DNA of 64,000 nt from Vibrio sp. 99-70-13A1 (GCF_013114625.1 NZ_VTXD01000001.1:310001-374000), one strand, 5' to 3'; numbered from the stretch's first letter, positions 1 through 10,780 are shown. A program made the numbers and translations. Notes: a model not told the origin generated them from the letters alone.

Positions 1-1177
1 TGGAAGATGGCAGCTCGTACATAGTTTCCAACAACACACCTTCAAGAATTGAACGTAGACCACGTGCACCAGTTTTACGATCCATTGCTTTCTTAGCAAT
101 AGCACGTAAAGCATCATCACGGAATTCCAATTCTGTGTCCTCTATATCAAACAATGCTGCATACTGCTTAGTAAGTGCATTCTTTGGCTCACAAAGGATT
201 TGAACTAAAGCTTCTTCATCAAGTTCAGTCAGTGTCGTTGTTACAGGCAGACGACCGATGAATTCAGGAATTAGACCGTACTTCACCAAATCTTCAGGTT
301 CAACTTGAGTGAATAATTCACCTACAGTTTTTGCTTCGTCTTTTGAACGCACTTCTGCGCCAAAACCAATGCTCGAACCTTTTTCTACACGTTGTTCAAT
401 CACTTTATCTAGACCAGAGAATGCTCCGCCACAGATAAATAAGATCTTAGATGTATCAACCTGTAAAAACTCTTGTTGTGGATGCTTACGACCACCTTGT
501 GGTGGAACTGAGGCAACAGTACCTTCAACAAGTTTAAGTAATGCTTGCTGTACACCTTCACCAGACACATCACGTGTAATAGATGGGTTTTCAGCTTTAC
601 GAGAAATCTTATCGATTTCATCGATGTAAACAATACCGCGCTCTGCTTTTGCTACGTCGTAATCACATTTTTGAAGCAGCTTTTGAATGATGTTTTCTAC
701 ATCTTCACCTACATAACCCGCTTCGGTTAGTGTAGTTGCATCAGCCATTGTGAACGGTACATCTAGGAAACGTGCAAGCGTCTCTGCAAGTAATGTCTTA
801 CCGCTACCGGTTGGACCGATAAGCAGAATATTACTTTTACCTAGCTCTACGCCTTCAGCCGTAGTATCGCCATTACGTAAACGCTTGTAGTGGTTGTATA
901 CCGCTACTGCTAGCACTTTTTTCGCGTATTCTTGACCAATTACATAATCATCAAGGTGCTCACGAATCTGACGTGGCGTCGGTAACGCTTCAGATTCTTT
1001 CTTAGGAAGAACATCTTTGATTTCTTCACGAATAATGTCATTACATAAATCGACACATTCGTCACAAATGTAAACAGAAGGACCTGCGATTAACTTGCGA
1101 ACTTCGTGCTGGCTTTTGCCACAGAAAGAGCAGTAAAGCAGTTTACCACTACTACCCTCTTTGCTTTTATCTGTCAT
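1..1177 (-). CDS. clpX: ClpX, ATP-binding unfoldase subunit of ClpXP protease (3' end cut by window)
   Basis: AAA+ unfoldase that recognises tagged or damaged proteins and feeds them into ClpP. The reverse strand reads from an ATG at 1177 (MTDKSKEGS...) into an N-terminal four-cysteine zinc finger (CSFCG ... ICDECVDLC), then a Walker A loop (GPTGSGKT), a Walker B region (IVYIDEIDK) and the pore/sensor region typical of ClpX. About 392 codons are visible; the family is about 425 residues, so roughly the last 30-35 residues lie outside the window. It follows clpP on the same strand after 83 bp, the usual tig-clpP-clpX order. The frame is open throughout. Identification is very secure. Confidence 0.97.
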   Translation of the reverse strand, partial: MTDKSKEGSSGKLLYCSFCGKSQHEVRKLIAGPSVYICDECVDLCNDIIREEIKDVLPKKESEALPTPRQIREHLDDYVIGQEYAKKVLAVAVYNHYKRLRNGDTTAEGVELGKSNILLIGPTGSGKTLLAETLARFLDVPFTMADATTLTEAGYVGEDVENIIQKLLQKCDYDVAKAERGIVYIDEIDKISRKAENPSITRDVSGEGVQQALLKLVEGTVASVPPQGGRKHPQQEFLQVDTSKILFICGGAFSGLDKVIEQRVEKGSSIGFGAEVRSKDEAKTVGELFTQVEPEDLVKYGLIPEFIGRLPVTTTLTELDEEALVQILCEPKNALTKQYAALFDIEDTELEFRDDALRAIAKKAMDRKTGARGLRSILEGVLLETMYELPSS

Positions 1178-1260
1178 TCGCTAACCTCTTAGCCTTTACT
1201 TACTATGATTTGAGTGTATATCAATTTTAACCAATTTGCGTTAACAATTGCGCAGTGCAA

Positions 1261-1887
1261 TTACTGACCGCGGTGGTTAAGAACTGAATCCACTAAACCG
1301 TATTCTACTGCTTGATCAGCAGACATAAAGTTATCACGATCGGTATCTTGCTCAACAACTTCTAGAGGCTGACCAGTATGTTCCGCCAATAGCTTGTTCA
1401 ACTTTTGCTTGATCGTTAGAATTTCTTGCGCGTGGATTTGAATATCAGACGCTTGACCTTGGAAGCCGCCAAGAGGCTGATGAATCATTACACGTGAATT
1501 AGGAAGCACATGACGCTTACCTGGTGTACCACCTGCAAGTAAGAAAGCACCCATAGAACATGCTTGTCCCATACATACTGTACTTACGTTCGGCTTAATG
1601 AACTGCATTGTGTCGTAAATTGACATACCCGCAGTTACGCTACCGCCCGGAGAGTTGATGTATAGGTAGATGTCTTTATCTGGATTTTCTGATTCCAAGA
1701 AAAGTAGCTGAGCCACGACAAGATTTGCCATGTGGTCTTCCACTTGACCTGTTAAGAAAATGATTCGTTCTTTTAATAGACGAGAATAAATATCGTAAGA
1801 ACGTTCACCACGGGAAGTTTGTTCAACCACCATTGGAACTAGTGCGTCCATAATAGATGGCATTGTATTTTTTTCTTGGTAGCTCAT
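1261..1887 (-). CDS. clpP: ClpP, proteolytic subunit of ClpXP/ClpAP
   Basis: Serine peptidase that forms the double-ring degradation chamber. The 208 residues match the usual length. The catalytic triad is visible at the expected places: Ser111 in GQACSMGA, His136 in VMIHQPLGG and Asp185 in DTDRDNF. The oxyanion region [11 protein letters not shown] is intact. The first residues ([13 protein letters not shown]) look like the short propeptide that is removed by self-processing in this family. It lies between tig (104 bp upstream) and clpX (83 bp downstream), all minus strand, so quality-control genes are clustered and probably partly co-transcribed. No oddities seen. Confidence 0.98.
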   Translation of the reverse strand: MSYQEKNTMPSIMDALVPMVVEQTSRGERSYDIYSRLLKERIIFLTGQVEDHMANLVVAQLLFLESENPDKDIYLYINSPGGSVTAGMSIYDTMQFIKPNVSTVCMGQACSMGAFLLAGGTPGKRHVLPNSRVMIHQPLGGFQGQASDIQIHAQEILTIKQKLNKLLAEHTGQPLEVVEQDTDRDNFMSADQAVEYGLVDSVLNHRGQ

Positions 1888-1991
1888 ATTCTTATGTCCC
1901 TAAAATAAATGGCCCGAATGATAAATCATACGGACCATTGTTAGCAGAATTATCGACAGTACGTCAACCTTCTACATCAGATATTACTATA

Positions 1992-3290
1992 TTAAGCAGG
2001 TTGCTGATTCATTAGCTCGTTGAAGCTAACTTCTTTATCAGAAACTTGAGCTTTAGCGATGATTGCATCAATAGCTTGCTCTTCTAGAGCAACATTGCGC
2101 ATGTTGTTCATCATTTGCTCGTTTTGCTCGTAGTAAGCAATAACTTCTGTTGGATCTTCGTATGCTGTAGCCATTTCTTCGATGATTGCTTTAACTTTCT
2201 CATCGTCAGCTTTTAGCTCTTCAGACTTGATTACTTCACCAAGAAGAAGACCTACAACTACGCGACGTTTAGCTTGCTCTTCGAACAGCTCACGTGGAAG
2301 TTGGTCAGCAGCTTCAGTGTTGCCACCGAAACGTTGTGCAGCTTGCTGACGTAGAACACCAATTTCTTGATCAACTAGTGCAGAAGGTACATCGATGTTG
2401 TTTTCGTTAACTAGTCCGTCAAGAGCTTGCTCTTTGATGCGGTTTTTAACAGCTTGCTTAAGCTCACGTTCCATATTCTTACGAACTTCAGCTTTAAGAC
2501 CTTCAACGCCATCAGTTGCGCCGAACTTAGAAACGAATTCTTCGTTTAGTTCTGGAAGCTCACGAGACTCAACTTTGTTTAGTTTGATTGTGAACTTAGC
2601 TGCTTTACCTTTTAGGTTTTCAGCGTGGTAATCTTCTGGGAAGTTTACGTCGATTTCGAATTCCATACCTGCAGTTTTGCCAACGATACCGTCTTCAAAA
2701 CCAGGAATCATACGACCAGCACCCATTTCTAGTGGGAAGTTCTCAGCTTTGCCGCCTTCAAACTCTTCACCGTCGATAGAACCGATGAAATCGATAGTTG
2801 CACGAGAACCAGCGTCAGCAGCAGCTTCAACTTCAGTCCAAGTTGCTTGTTGCTTACGTAGAGTTTCGATCATCTCTTCAACGTCAGCTTCGTTAACTTC
2901 TACTGCTGGTTTTTCAACAGTGATGTTTTCTAGGCCTTTTAGCTCAACTTCTGGGTAGATTTCAAAAGTTGCGTTGAATACTAGGTCTTCACCTTCTTTA
3001 TTTGCAACAGGTGCAAATGTTGGTGCGCCAGCTGGGTTGATCTTTTCTTTAACGATTGCTTCGATGAAGTGACGTTGCATTACTTCGCCCATCACGTCTT
3101 GACGTACTGCTTTGCCGTACATTTTAGCAACCATCTTCATTGGCACTTTGCCTTTACGGAAACCATCGAAACGACGGTTTTTCGCGATGTTGCGTAGTTC
3201 AGCTGTAACTGCATCTTCGATGTTAGCAGCAGGAACAGTAATATTAAGACGGCGCTCTAGGCCTTCTAGCGTTTCAACAGTAACTTGCAT
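1992..3290 (-). CDS. tig: Trigger factor, ribosome-associated chaperone and prolyl isomerase
   Basis: Ribosome-docked chaperone that shields nascent chains at the tunnel exit. The 432-residue product has the expected three parts. The N-terminal ribosome-binding domain carries the signature loop GFRKGKVP (about residues 44-51). A central FKBP-type peptidyl-prolyl isomerase domain follows (about 150-245, starting near [14 protein letters not shown]). The C-terminal half is long, helical and substrate-binding. It starts at an ATG at 3290 and is first of the tig-clpP-clpX series on the minus strand. Length and motifs are normal for a gammaproteobacterial trigger factor. Confidence 0.98.
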   Translation of the reverse strand: MQVTVETLEGLERRLNITVPAANIEDAVTAELRNIAKNRRFDGFRKGKVPMKMVAKMYGKAVRQDVMGEVMQRHFIEAIVKEKINPAGAPTFAPVANKEGEDLVFNATFEIYPEVELKGLENITVEKPAVEVNEADVEEMIETLRKQQATWTEVEAAADAGSRATIDFIGSIDGEEFEGGKAENFPLEMGAGRMIPGFEDGIVGKTAGMEFEIDVNFPEDYHAENLKGKAAKFTIKLNKVESRELPELNEEFVSKFGATDGVEGLKAEVRKNMERELKQAVKNRIKEQALDGLVNENNIDVPSALVDQEIGVLRQQAAQRFGGNTEAADQLPRELFEEQAKRRVVVGLLLGEVIKSEELKADDEKVKAIIEEMATAYEDPTEVIAYYEQNEQMMNNMRNVALEEQAIDAIIAKAQVSDKEVSFNELMNQQPA

Positions 3291-3967
3291 TATATAAACC
3301 TCAAAACTGGCTCAGGTTATCTGAGCATATGAGCCGTAACTTAGCTTTCTAAAAAGCGGCGTTGTTGGCTGCATTCTTGTGTAGTGCTCTATCCGAACAC
3401 TTAATTTAAAATCGAGCATTGATACTAAGATTGAATATCAATCTCGTACCAGACTAATCAGTGATATCTTTCGAGATTACCACTCAACAAAATTCATTGT
3501 CGATAGAGTAATTAAAGGTATCTCCGATTAGCCTCAGGACAGAAATTTAGACGCGACATTCTAGCGATCTGTTATCACGCTGTCGAGCCGAACCCTTCTG
3601 CTAGGCAATGAATGCTCTTAATTCTCGTTCTAAGTGGTATAAAAGTAATCAAAACACCACAAAGCACCTTAGAAATGGGGACAATAGCGACTTTTTCAAG
3701 GTAATCGAGACCTTTTTTACTCAAAAATCTTAAAAAGAGATCTTGCTCTTGTTTTACCCCTCAGAGTCGATAACTTTTTCAACAATCCTCGTTACAACCC
3801 CTTAACCTATATTTTGCCATCTCTAGCTGTTTATAAAAGTCGCCGATCAAAAGCACACCTAAGTTCAACTCTTAAAGTCAAATCGCGGCTAATAAACAAA
3901 GAGCCAGTTTCAGCGGTTGGCTAAACAAGAACCATAAATCAACACAGTAATAAGCACGGAGTAAGTA
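3291..3967. other. Intergenic region between divergent tig and dctB
   Basis: This 677-bp non-coding stretch separates two divergent genes and must hold the tig promoter (minus) and the dctB promoter (plus). I see no ORF with a ribosome binding site and no tRNA fold. One short inverted repeat lies at 3428-3444 (arms AGATTG/CAATCT, loop AATAT). I could not pick a convincing sigma-70 or heat-shock promoter by eye. A good Shine-Dalgarno (GGAG) sits just before the dctB ATG. Confidence 0.5.
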
Positions 3968-5809
3968 ATGACCAGAATTCAACGTTTTTCAGGGTTGTTA
4001 TTGTTAGTTTATGGCTTATTTTGTGTGCTAGGTGGCCGTTGGGTTTGGCAATATAACCACCAGCAATTACTCTCTGAGCATCAGTCTCAACTTGACCGTT
4101 TTTCAGCCCACATCACCAGCCAATTAGATAAATTCGCCCATATTCCAGAGTTATTATCTAAAGACAAAGAGCTGATAGACGCTTTACTTGCCCCTGAAAA
4201 TTCAGCTCAGATAGAGCTAACCAACCGCTACCTCAAACATGTAAATAGCGTTATACACGCATCAGATACTTACTTAATTGATAAGTACGGTACGACGTTA
4301 GCATCAAGCAATTGGCAAAAAGAACGCTCTTTTGTCAGCAGAAACTTTGCATTCCGCCCTTATTTTAAAGAAGCTATTCAAGGTAACGAAAGTCAGTATT
4401 TTGCACTGGGTTCGACTTCAGGCCAGCGTGGATACTATTATGCTTATCCGGTCTCTTACGCGGCTGAAATTGTAGGTGTGGTTGTGGTAAAAATGGATTT
4501 ATCCTCCATTGAAAAAAACTGGAAAGGAAAACAGAGTTATTTCGTTGCAAATGACAAAGATCAGGTCATCTTTATGTCGAGCAATCCTAAATGGTTATTT
4601 AAAAGCCTCCAGACTCTTGAATCTCCCGTTTTGCAACGTATAAAAAACAGTAGGCAGTATTTAAATACTGAAATAGAAAGCTTGAACTTATCAGGCAATC
4701 TCGAAAAGACATCTTCAGTCCTCACTTCGAAAATATCGCCAGCACAAGGCAAATTTTTTGTTTCATCTCGGCAACTTGAACAACCGAAATTAACAATTAG
4801 AGTGCTTACCCCTACCCATTTAGTTTGGTGGGACCTTGTGGGTTACCTTGTCATTCTCAGCCTAGTATTTGCGGTTTTATTCCTCATTTTTCAATTACTC
4901 GAACATCGCCGCCAAAAACTTATCCAGATTGAAAAAGTACAAGAAATCACGAGGCAAAAACTAGAGTTTCAGGTGCTGGAAAGAACCTCTGAGCTTCATG
5001 CAGAAGTCCATCAAAGAGCCAAAACAGAACAGGCTTTAAGGCAGACACAAGACGAGTTGATTCAAGCTGCTAAACTTGCTGTATTAGGGCAAATGTCTGC
5101 AAGTATTAGCCACGAACTTAATAACCCCTTGGCTGCCATCCGTAGTTACGCGGATAACGGTCGATTGTTTTTAGAAAAAGGAAAAGCTGAACGAGTTGAT
5201 GACAATCTATCTCGCATCTCAGGCTTGACCGAACGTATGGCTAAAATTAGCCAGCAGCTCAAATCTTTTGCTCGAAAATCGTCGACGAATGAATTAAACC
5301 TTGTTCAGTTTCAGCCGATTGTAAGCTCAGCAAAGGAGCTAATGAAACCTCAACTGAAAACTGAACGAGTCACACTTGAAGAAACACCTCTAGACATGCA
5401 CGTTTCGTTACTTGCAAACCCAATTCAACTGGAGCAAGTGCTCATCAACTTACTGACTAACGCTATTCAGGCTATGGAAAATCAGAATGATAAGCTGATT
5501 GTCATTTCCCAAGAAATATCTACAGATAAACAGTTACTCATTCACATCGATGACAATGGTCCGGGTATTGAATCCAGTAAGATTTCAACCTTCTTTGAAC
5601 CATTCCATACGACAAAGAAAAATGGGCTCGGACTAGGCTTGTCCTTATCACAACAAATTGTGGAAACAATGAATGGGCAATTAACAGCATGTAACAGCTC
5701 ACTTGGTGGAGCTCGTTTCACTATTTCACTCCCTACAGTAAAGCCTGATGATGTTAATAGCAGCGAAATGCCCAACGAAAAAACCAGCGACTCCCAAAAG
5801 AATAATTAA
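3968..5809 (+). CDS. dctB: DctB-like C4-dicarboxylate sensor histidine kinase
   Basis: Membrane sensor kinase expected to detect periplasmic C4-dicarboxylates (succinate, fumarate, malate) and phosphorylate DctD. An N-terminal membrane segment (about residues 8-27) and a second one (about 289-311) bracket a periplasmic sensing region of about 260 residues of the double-PAS DctB type. Then come a coiled linker, a HisKA dimerisation domain with phospho-acceptor His382 in SISHELNNPLAAI, and an ATPase domain (N box near NLLTNAIQAM, G1 DDNGPGI, G2 GLGLGLSLS). The C-tail is polar. dctD starts 11 bp downstream, and the TRAP transporter genes lie beyond, so the substrate assignment rests on family plus context. 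Confidence 0.9.
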   Translation: MTRIQRFSGLLLLVYGLFCVLGGRWVWQYNHQQLLSEHQSQLDRFSAHITSQLDKFAHIPELLSKDKELIDALLAPENSAQIELTNRYLKHVNSVIHASDTYLIDKYGTTLASSNWQKERSFVSRNFAFRPYFKEAIQGNESQYFALGSTSGQRGYYYAYPVSYAAEIVGVVVVKMDLSSIEKNWKGKQSYFVANDKDQVIFMSSNPKWLFKSLQTLESPVLQRIKNSRQYLNTEIESLNLSGNLEKTSSVLTSKISPAQGKFFVSSRQLEQPKLTIRVLTPTHLVWWDLVGYLVILSLVFAVLFLIFQLLEHRRQKLIQIEKVQEITRQKLEFQVLERTSELHAEVHQRAKTEQALRQTQDELIQAAKLAVLGQMSASISHELNNPLAAIRSYADNGRLFLEKGKAERVDDNLSRISGLTERMAKISQQLKSFARKSSTNELNLVQFQPIVSSAKELMKPQLKTERVTLEETPLDMHVSLLANPIQLEQVLINLLTNAIQAMENQNDKLIVISQEISTDKQLLIHIDDNGPGIESSKISTFFEPFHTTKKNGLGLGLSLSQQIVETMNGQLTACNSSLGGARFTISLPTVKPDDVNSSEMPNEKTSDSQKNN

Positions 5810-5820
5810 AAGGAAATTGC

Positions 5821-7170
5821 ATGTGCCATGTTTACTTTATTGATGATGAATATGATCTCAGAGCAGCAGTTGAACAAAGCTTCGAACTCGCCGATATTGA
5901 TGCTCAATTTTTCCCGGATGCGGAAAGCGCTTTATTAGCGATACAAGCAGATGGGCTGCCGCATGTAGTCATCACCGACATTTGCTTACCCGGAATCTCA
6001 GGGCATGATTTGCTTAATACAATTATTAATAAAGACCCCGACTTACCCGTTATAATGGTTACTGGCCACGGTGATATTTCTATGGCGGTAGAAGCAATAC
6101 ACCGCGGTGCCTATGACTTTATTGAGAAACCTTTTTCAAATGACCGTTTGCTAGAAACGACAAAAAGAGCAATCGAAAAACGTACTCTAACGATTGAAAA
6201 CCAAGCGCTCAAACGCTCTTTAAAAGCCAGCCAAACCCTTGGTCCACGGATCATCGGCGACACTCCAAGCATTCAAGAACTCCGTGCTACCATTTCTCAT
6301 ATCGCCGACACCAATGCTGATATTTTGTTATTTGGTGAAACAGGCACAGGCAAAGAACTGATTGCCAGATCCCTTCACGAACAGAGTAGCCGAACAGGAC
6401 AAAACTTTGTCGCAGTTAACTGTGGTGCGGTTCCAGAAAACCTTTTAGAAAGTGAACTTTATGGTCATGAAAAAGGAGCATTTACAGGCGCTGATAATAA
6501 GCGAATAGGCAAGTTTGAGTTTGCACAAGGCGGCACCTTATTTTTAGATGAAATTGAGTCGATGCCTATGCAGGCTCAAATTAAATTATTACGTGTCCTG
6601 CAAGAACGATTGATTGAAAGAGTTGGTTCTAACACACTTATCCCGCTTGATATTCGTGTAATAGCAGCAACTAAAGTCGATCTAAAACAGGCAGCTGAAG
6701 AAGGTTCATTCAGACAAGACCTTTATTATCGCTTGAATGTTGTAACTCTCGATTTGCCACCACTGAGGAGTCGAAAAGAGGATATTCCAGCTCTATTCCA
6801 TCACTTCCTCTTAGTAGCAGCGGCTCGATATGGGAAAACGGCAACTGCGTTGCCAAAAACTGAGCTACACACTTTACTCGCTCACGATTGGCCAGGGAAT
6901 GTTCGTGAACTTCGCAATACGGCTGAACGCTTTGTACTGTTAGGGAAGATCGCTCAACTAGGCGATCAATGTGCACAAACAAATGCCGATTTATCTCTAA
7001 CTGAACAAGTTTCTGAATTTGAAAAGCGAGCTTTAGAACACGCCTTGATCGAATGTAACGGCAGTATAAAAGACACCATGGACAAGCTGAATATTGCACG
7101 TAAAACCCTTTACGACAAAATGCAAAAACATGGTTTAGATAAAGACAAGTATAAAACTGAACTTGAATAA
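5821..7170 (+). CDS. dctD: DctD-like sigma-54-dependent response regulator
   Basis: NtrC-family activator that receives phosphate from DctB and opens sigma-54 promoters. The receiver domain (about 1-120) has phospho-acceptor Asp53 in [10 protein letters not shown]. The AAA+ domain (about 145-375) has Walker A GETGTGKE, the sigma-54 contact loop GAFTGA and Walker [11 protein letters not shown] Fis-type helix-turn-helix closes the protein (about 405-445, [19 protein letters not shown]). The ATG at 5821 has an AAAGGA ribosome binding site and follows dctB closely. Its likely target is the sigma-54 promoter found upstream of dctP in this window. A strong terminator follows. Confidence 0.93.
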   Translation: MCHVYFIDDEYDLRAAVEQSFELADIDAQFFPDAESALLAIQADGLPHVVITDICLPGISGHDLLNTIINKDPDLPVIMVTGHGDISMAVEAIHRGAYDFIEKPFSNDRLLETTKRAIEKRTLTIENQALKRSLKASQTLGPRIIGDTPSIQELRATISHIADTNADILLFGETGTGKELIARSLHEQSSRTGQNFVAVNCGAVPENLLESELYGHEKGAFTGADNKRIGKFEFAQGGTLFLDEIESMPMQAQIKLLRVLQERLIERVGSNTLIPLDIRVIAATKVDLKQAAEEGSFRQDLYYRLNVVTLDLPPLRSRKEDIPALFHHFLLVAAARYGKTATALPKTELHTLLAHDWPGNVRELRNTAERFVLLGKIAQLGDQCAQTNADLSLTEQVSEFEKRALEHALIECNGSIKDTMDKLNIARKTLYDKMQKHGLDKDKYKTELE

Positions 7171-7315
7171 AAAATTCACAATTCATTCATCTTATCTGCT
7201 CTATGATTAATACATCATTTAGATGTCACTGCCTTAGACGCATAATGATAACTTGGCTTTATATTTCTCGTGAGTTGCCCCTCCTTGAATTGAAAAGCCA
7301 AAAATTAAGACCATG

Positions 7316-7357
7316 TAAAAAGCCCTAACAAGAAACGAATCTTGTCAGGGCTTTTTT
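7316..7357. terminator. Bidirectional rho-independent terminator between dctD and dctM
   Basis: A hairpin with arms AGCCCTaACAAGA and TCTTGTcAGGGCT (7321-7352) is preceded by an A-run and followed by a T-run, so it can stop both dctBD (plus) and dctPQM (minus). Confidence 0.88.
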
Positions 7358-7449
7358 ATGCCGTTAACCGAATAATAGCTTCCGCTATTTCACCGCAATA
7401 ATTTAGCCTCGGGAATGTCACCTCGAACATCTCACATCAAACAAAGTGC

Positions 7450-8811
7450 TTATTTAGTTATTATCTCCGGCCCCATCAAGGTGGTTGGTAACCACGTTGA
7501 AACCCAAGGCACATACGTTACGATGATCAAGAATAAGAACATGACGCCGACCCAAGGTAAGGCTGCTTTCACTACATTCATCATCGACATCTTGGCGACC
7601 CCGGCGGTCACAAATAAGTTGAGCCCAACAGGCGGGGTTATCATCCCTATCTCCATGTTCACCACCATCATGATACCTAGGTGAATTGGGTCGATACCGA
7701 GTGCAATCGCAATTGGGAAGACCAAAGGTGCAACGATGATCAACAAACCTGATGGTTCCATGAACTGACCACCAATGAGCAAAAGAACGTTCACCACAAT
7801 CAGGAAGGTTATCGGTCCTAAACCTGCAGAGAGCATGGATTCTGTGATCATCTGAGGAATACGTTCTTCCGTCAGTACGTGCTTAAGAATCAGAGCATTG
7901 GCAATGATAAACAACAGCATGATGGTCAGCTTACCTGCGTCATAAAGCGTGTCTTTTGTATCTTTATGAACAAAGGTTTGGAATATTTTAACCAGCGCTG
8001 GCTTCTTGTTTGCTTTATCAGCAAATGGACCCATATCTTTGTAGATAAAGTTAGCAATAAAGAATGCATAAACCGCAGCTACTGCCGCCGCTTCTGTAGG
8101 TGTGAAAATACCGCCGTAAATACCGCCCAAAATGATGACGATTAACAGTAAGCCCCAACTTGCATCTTTTGCTGCAGAAAACATTTCTCCCCAGCCAACA
8201 AACGGCTGCGCTGGAATTTTTTTAATACGAGCGGCAATGTAGATAGCAATCATCAACATTACACCAGCCAGCAAGCCCGGTATTACACCACCAAGGAACA
8301 TACGACCTACCGACACATCTGTCGCCGCCGCATACACAACCATTACGATTGAAGGTGGTATCAAAATACCTAACGTACCCGCGTTACAAATAACCCCTGC
8401 TGCAAACTCTTTTGAGTATCCATTTTTCACCATACCTGCAATAACAATACTACCGATTGCCACTACCGTTGCGGGTGAAGATCCTGACAGCGCTGCAAAC
8501 ATCATACATGCCACAACTGAAGCCATCGCTAGACCACCTCGGAACCAACCTACCATTGCGATGGCAAAGCGAATAATACGTTTCGCTACACCACCAGTAG
8601 ACATAAAGCTCGACGCTAAAATGAAGAATGGAATCGCTAATAATGTGTAATGACCAGCAAACGCGTTAAACAAAGTTTGAGCGACAGAAGCAAGAGAAGC
8701 ATCTGAGTGCATGAGAAGAAATATGATACTGGATAAACCCAGAGAAATAGCAATTGGCACACCCACCAGCATGAACGCAATTACCATCAAAAATAGAAAT
8801 AACATTGCCAT
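7450..8811 (-). CDS. dctM: TRAP C4-dicarboxylate transporter, large membrane subunit DctM
   Basis: The large integral membrane subunit forms the transport channel of a tripartite ATP-independent periplasmic (TRAP) transporter, which moves dicarboxylates with sodium. The 453 residues are almost wholly hydrophobic, with about 12 or more membrane segments. Family motifs include GVPIAISLGLSS near the N terminus, GILIPPSIVMVVYA in the middle and ITPPVGLNLFV near the C terminus. It is last in dctP-dctQ-dctM; its ATG lies 3 bp after the dctQ stop, suggesting translational coupling. The terminator at 7316-7357 ends the operon. Confidence 0.93.
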   Translation of the reverse strand: MAMLFLFLMVIAFMLVGVPIAISLGLSSIIFLLMHSDASLASVAQTLFNAFAGHYTLLAIPFFILASSFMSTGGVAKRIIRFAIAMVGWFRGGLAMASVVACMMFAALSGSSPATVVAIGSIVIAGMVKNGYSKEFAAGVICNAGTLGILIPPSIVMVVYAAATDVSVGRMFLGGVIPGLLAGVMLMIAIYIAARIKKIPAQPFVGWGEMFSAAKDASWGLLLIVIILGGIYGGIFTPTEAAAVAAVYAFFIANFIYKDMGPFADKANKKPALVKIFQTFVHKDTKDTLYDAGKLTIMLLFIIANALILKHVLTEERIPQMITESMLSAGLGPITFLIVVNVLLLIGGQFMEPSGLLIIVAPLVFPIAIALGIDPIHLGIMMVVNMEIGMITPPVGLNLFVTAGVAKMSMMNVVKAALPWVGVMFLFLIIVTYVPWVSTWLPTTLMGPEIITK

Positions 8812-8814
8812 GAT

Positions 8815-9603
8815 CTAGTCTTCCTTACTTGTTGGCGTGTTGGTTGTTGGTGTGTTAGCTGGCTTTTCCTTTGCCTGTTTATCCTTAGTGGGCTCAGATT
8901 GAGAATACTGAGTTAAAGGAGCCGTTGCATCATCGTCTGAGCCTTCCAGAACTGACGCTTTTAAAGCATCTAAATCTTCTTCAGCTTCATGACCTGCAAT
9001 CATTCGATCCAATTTTCCGGTAAAGACTTGATAAGCAATTTGAAGAAATCTAAAGGTCAGCAGTGCCATACCTATCGGTAAAGCCATATAAGGAATAAAA
9101 CGCGGCAATTTTTCATATCGCTCACCTTCATTCAACCAATCAGACATGAACTGCAGCATTTCTGGCATCGGAATATCATCCGTCTCATACCATGCTCGCT
9201 CAGTCGCAAATGGGTACCAGTAATTCCACGACCCAATAAAAAGTAAAATGGAGAAGGCTAAACAACTGGTGACTGCAATGACTGCAAATGTTTTACGTAA
9301 TTGTTCTGGAGCCATATTAATGATGACATCGACACCAATATGAAAATGCTTTTTCACGCCATAAGAAGCGCCCACCAGCACCATCCAGGCAAACATAAAT
9401 ACTGTTAGTTCCAATGCCCATAAAATGTTGTCATTGAATGCGTATCTGAAAACCACATTCGCAAAAGTGAGTAAGGTCATTGCTCCTAAGAAAAACGCAA
9501 TCAAAGATTCTTCAATCGCATCCGTAAATTTTCCGACTTTAGAGAAAAAAGAGAGTTCTTCTAACTGTTCTGTTTTGGACTGTTCCACTTGAGGCTGTTC
9601 CAT
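8815..9603 (-). CDS. dctQ: TRAP transporter small membrane subunit DctQ
   Basis: Small four-helix membrane subunit that joins the binding protein DctP to the channel DctM. Membrane segments are seen at about residues 33-52, 62-80, 105-125 and 170-188, with the usual DctQ motif WALELTVFMFAWMVLVGASYGVK. At 262 residues it is longer than many DctQ proteins (about 160-230). The excess is an extra loop before the last helix and a polar, acidic then Thr/Lys/Pro-rich cytoplasmic tail of about 50 residues. It lies between dctP (105-bp gap with a hairpin) and dctM (3-bp gap). Confidence 0.9.
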   Translation of the reverse strand: MEQPQVEQSKTEQLEELSFFSKVGKFTDAIEESLIAFFLGAMTLLTFANVVFRYAFNDNILWALELTVFMFAWMVLVGASYGVKKHFHIGVDVIINMAPEQLRKTFAVIAVTSCLAFSILLFIGSWNYWYPFATERAWYETDDIPMPEMLQFMSDWLNEGERYEKLPRFIPYMALPIGMALLTFRFLQIAYQVFTGKLDRMIAGHEAEEDLDALKASVLEGSDDDATAPLTQYSQSEPTKDKQAKEKPANTPTTNTPTSKED

Positions 9604-9646
9604 AATCTGCTCCGTTTATAATTTCTATTGTCGGAGTGGTAAAATC

Positions 9647-9671
9647 AGGAGTGGCAAAGAAAGCCACTCCT
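9647..9671. terminator. Intercistronic hairpin between dctP and dctQ
   Basis: Arms AGGAGTGGC (9647-9655) and GCCACTCCT (9663-9671) form a perfect 9-bp stem with a 7-nt loop just after dctP. On the minus strand there is no clean T-run, so it is more likely an attenuating or mRNA-stabilising stem-loop that lets the binding protein be made in excess than a full terminator. Such stems are common behind binding-protein genes. Confidence 0.6.
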
Positions 9672-9708
9672 CTACTCGTCCCTATATCAATGGGAAAGAA
9701 GTGTTCTA

Positions 9709-10704
9709 TTACTGATTAGAAGCTAAAGCTGCATCAATAAGATCAGAACCAATATCTTTCTCAAACTTCTTCCATACAGGTTGCAAAGCAGTAACCCAAG
9801 CTTGGCGCTGTTCAGGCGTTAATGTACGAACTTCACCACCGGCTTCGATGATGTTGTTTTTGTTCGCTAGGTTCACTTTTGAAGATTCAGCATTACGTGT
9901 TGCTGACACTTCTTTTACGATTGTACCAAGCTGATCACGTACATCATCTGGCAGGTTTTTCCAGAAATCATTTGATGTCACAACCAAGTAATCAAGAATG
10001 CCGTGGTTAGTTTCTGTTACGCCATCTTGAACTTCGAAGAACTTTTTACCGTAGATGTTTGACCAAGTGTTTTCTTGACCATCGATAACTTTTGTTTGCA
10101 AACCGCCATACACTTCTTTAAATGACATTTTCTGTGGGTTCGCACCAAGCTGTTCAAATTGAGCAACCAATACGTCAGACGCTTGAACACGGAACTTTAG
10201 GTTTTTTGCATCTTCAGGATTCAGCAAAGGTTTATTTGCCGACATTTGCTTCATGCCGTTATGCCAAAAATCCAAACCTACAAGACCACGACGTTTCATC
10301 GCATTCTTCAGTTTTTCACCAGATTCTGAGTTTTGGAAACGATCAACAGCCGCAACGTCTTCAAACAAGAAAGGAAGGTCAAAAATGCGGTATTTCTTAG
10401 TGAACTTCTCAAATTTTGACAGCGATGGGGCTGCCATTTGAACATCACCGTTTAAAAGGGCTTCCAGTACCTTGTTATCATCGTAAAGTGTTGAGTTAGG
10501 GAAAACTTGCATACAAGCTTTACCATTCATCTCAGTGTTTACACGCTCTTCTAGCAATGAGGCAGCGATGCCTTTCGGGTGCTTATCTGTATTCGTTACG
10601 TGACTGAATTTAATCACGATTTCACCAGGGTCACAGTTTGCAGCAGCATTAAAACTCGTAACAGCCAGAATCGATACAGACAATAGGGTAAGAGGCTTAA
10701 ACAT
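9709..10704 (-). CDS. dctP: TRAP C4-dicarboxylate periplasmic binding protein DctP
   Basis: High-affinity periplasmic receptor that delivers dicarboxylates to DctQM. A typical signal peptide (MFKPLTLLSVSILAVTSFNAAA) precedes the mature protein. Family features include the conserved Arg in LKFRVQAS, which in this family contacts the substrate carboxylate, and the segment VIDGQENTWSNIYGKKFFEVQ. The length of 331 residues is normal. The ATG at 10704 has a strong AAGGAG site. Expression should depend on sigma-54 and DctD: a -24/-12 element lies about 60 bp upstream of the start codon. Confidence 0.95.
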   Translation of the reverse strand: MFKPLTLLSVSILAVTSFNAAANCDPGEIVIKFSHVTNTDKHPKGIAASLLEERVNTEMNGKACMQVFPNSTLYDDNKVLEALLNGDVQMAAPSLSKFEKFTKKYRIFDLPFLFEDVAAVDRFQNSESGEKLKNAMKRRGLVGLDFWHNGMKQMSANKPLLNPEDAKNLKFRVQASDVLVAQFEQLGANPQKMSFKEVYGGLQTKVIDGQENTWSNIYGKKFFEVQDGVTETNHGILDYLVVTSNDFWKNLPDDVRDQLGTIVKEVSATRNAESSKVNLANKNNIIEAGGEVRTLTPEQRQAWVTALQPVWKKFEKDIGSDLIDAALASNQ

Positions 10705-10764
10705 TATTATTCTCCTTATTAAACAAAACAGTCCCTTCTATGGGTACTGCACGTTTTCTATAGA

Positions 10765-10780
10765 GCAATTAGCAAGCCAA
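10765..10780 (-). promoter_or_regulatory. Sigma-54 (-24/-12) promoter of dctPQM
   Basis: Reading the minus strand, TTGGC-TTGCTAA-TTGC puts GG and GC exactly 10 bp apart, the diagnostic spacing of a sigma-54 promoter (consensus TGGCAC-N5-TTGC). It lies upstream of dctP and the sigma-54 activator gene dctD is in the same locus. Transcription should start near 10753. Confidence 0.8.

Noticed and set aside
309..629. 106-codon plus-strand frame opposite clpX
   Set aside because: Shadow of clpX, whose own frame is complete and conserved.
3428..3444. Inverted repeat AGATTG/CAATCT as a terminator or operator
   Set aside because: Six-base arms in AT-rich spacer with no T-run; too likely by chance.
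6710..7186. 158-codon minus-strand frame opposite dctD
   Set aside because: Shadow of a strongly supported gene; Cys/Tyr/Phe-rich composition typical of antisense frames.
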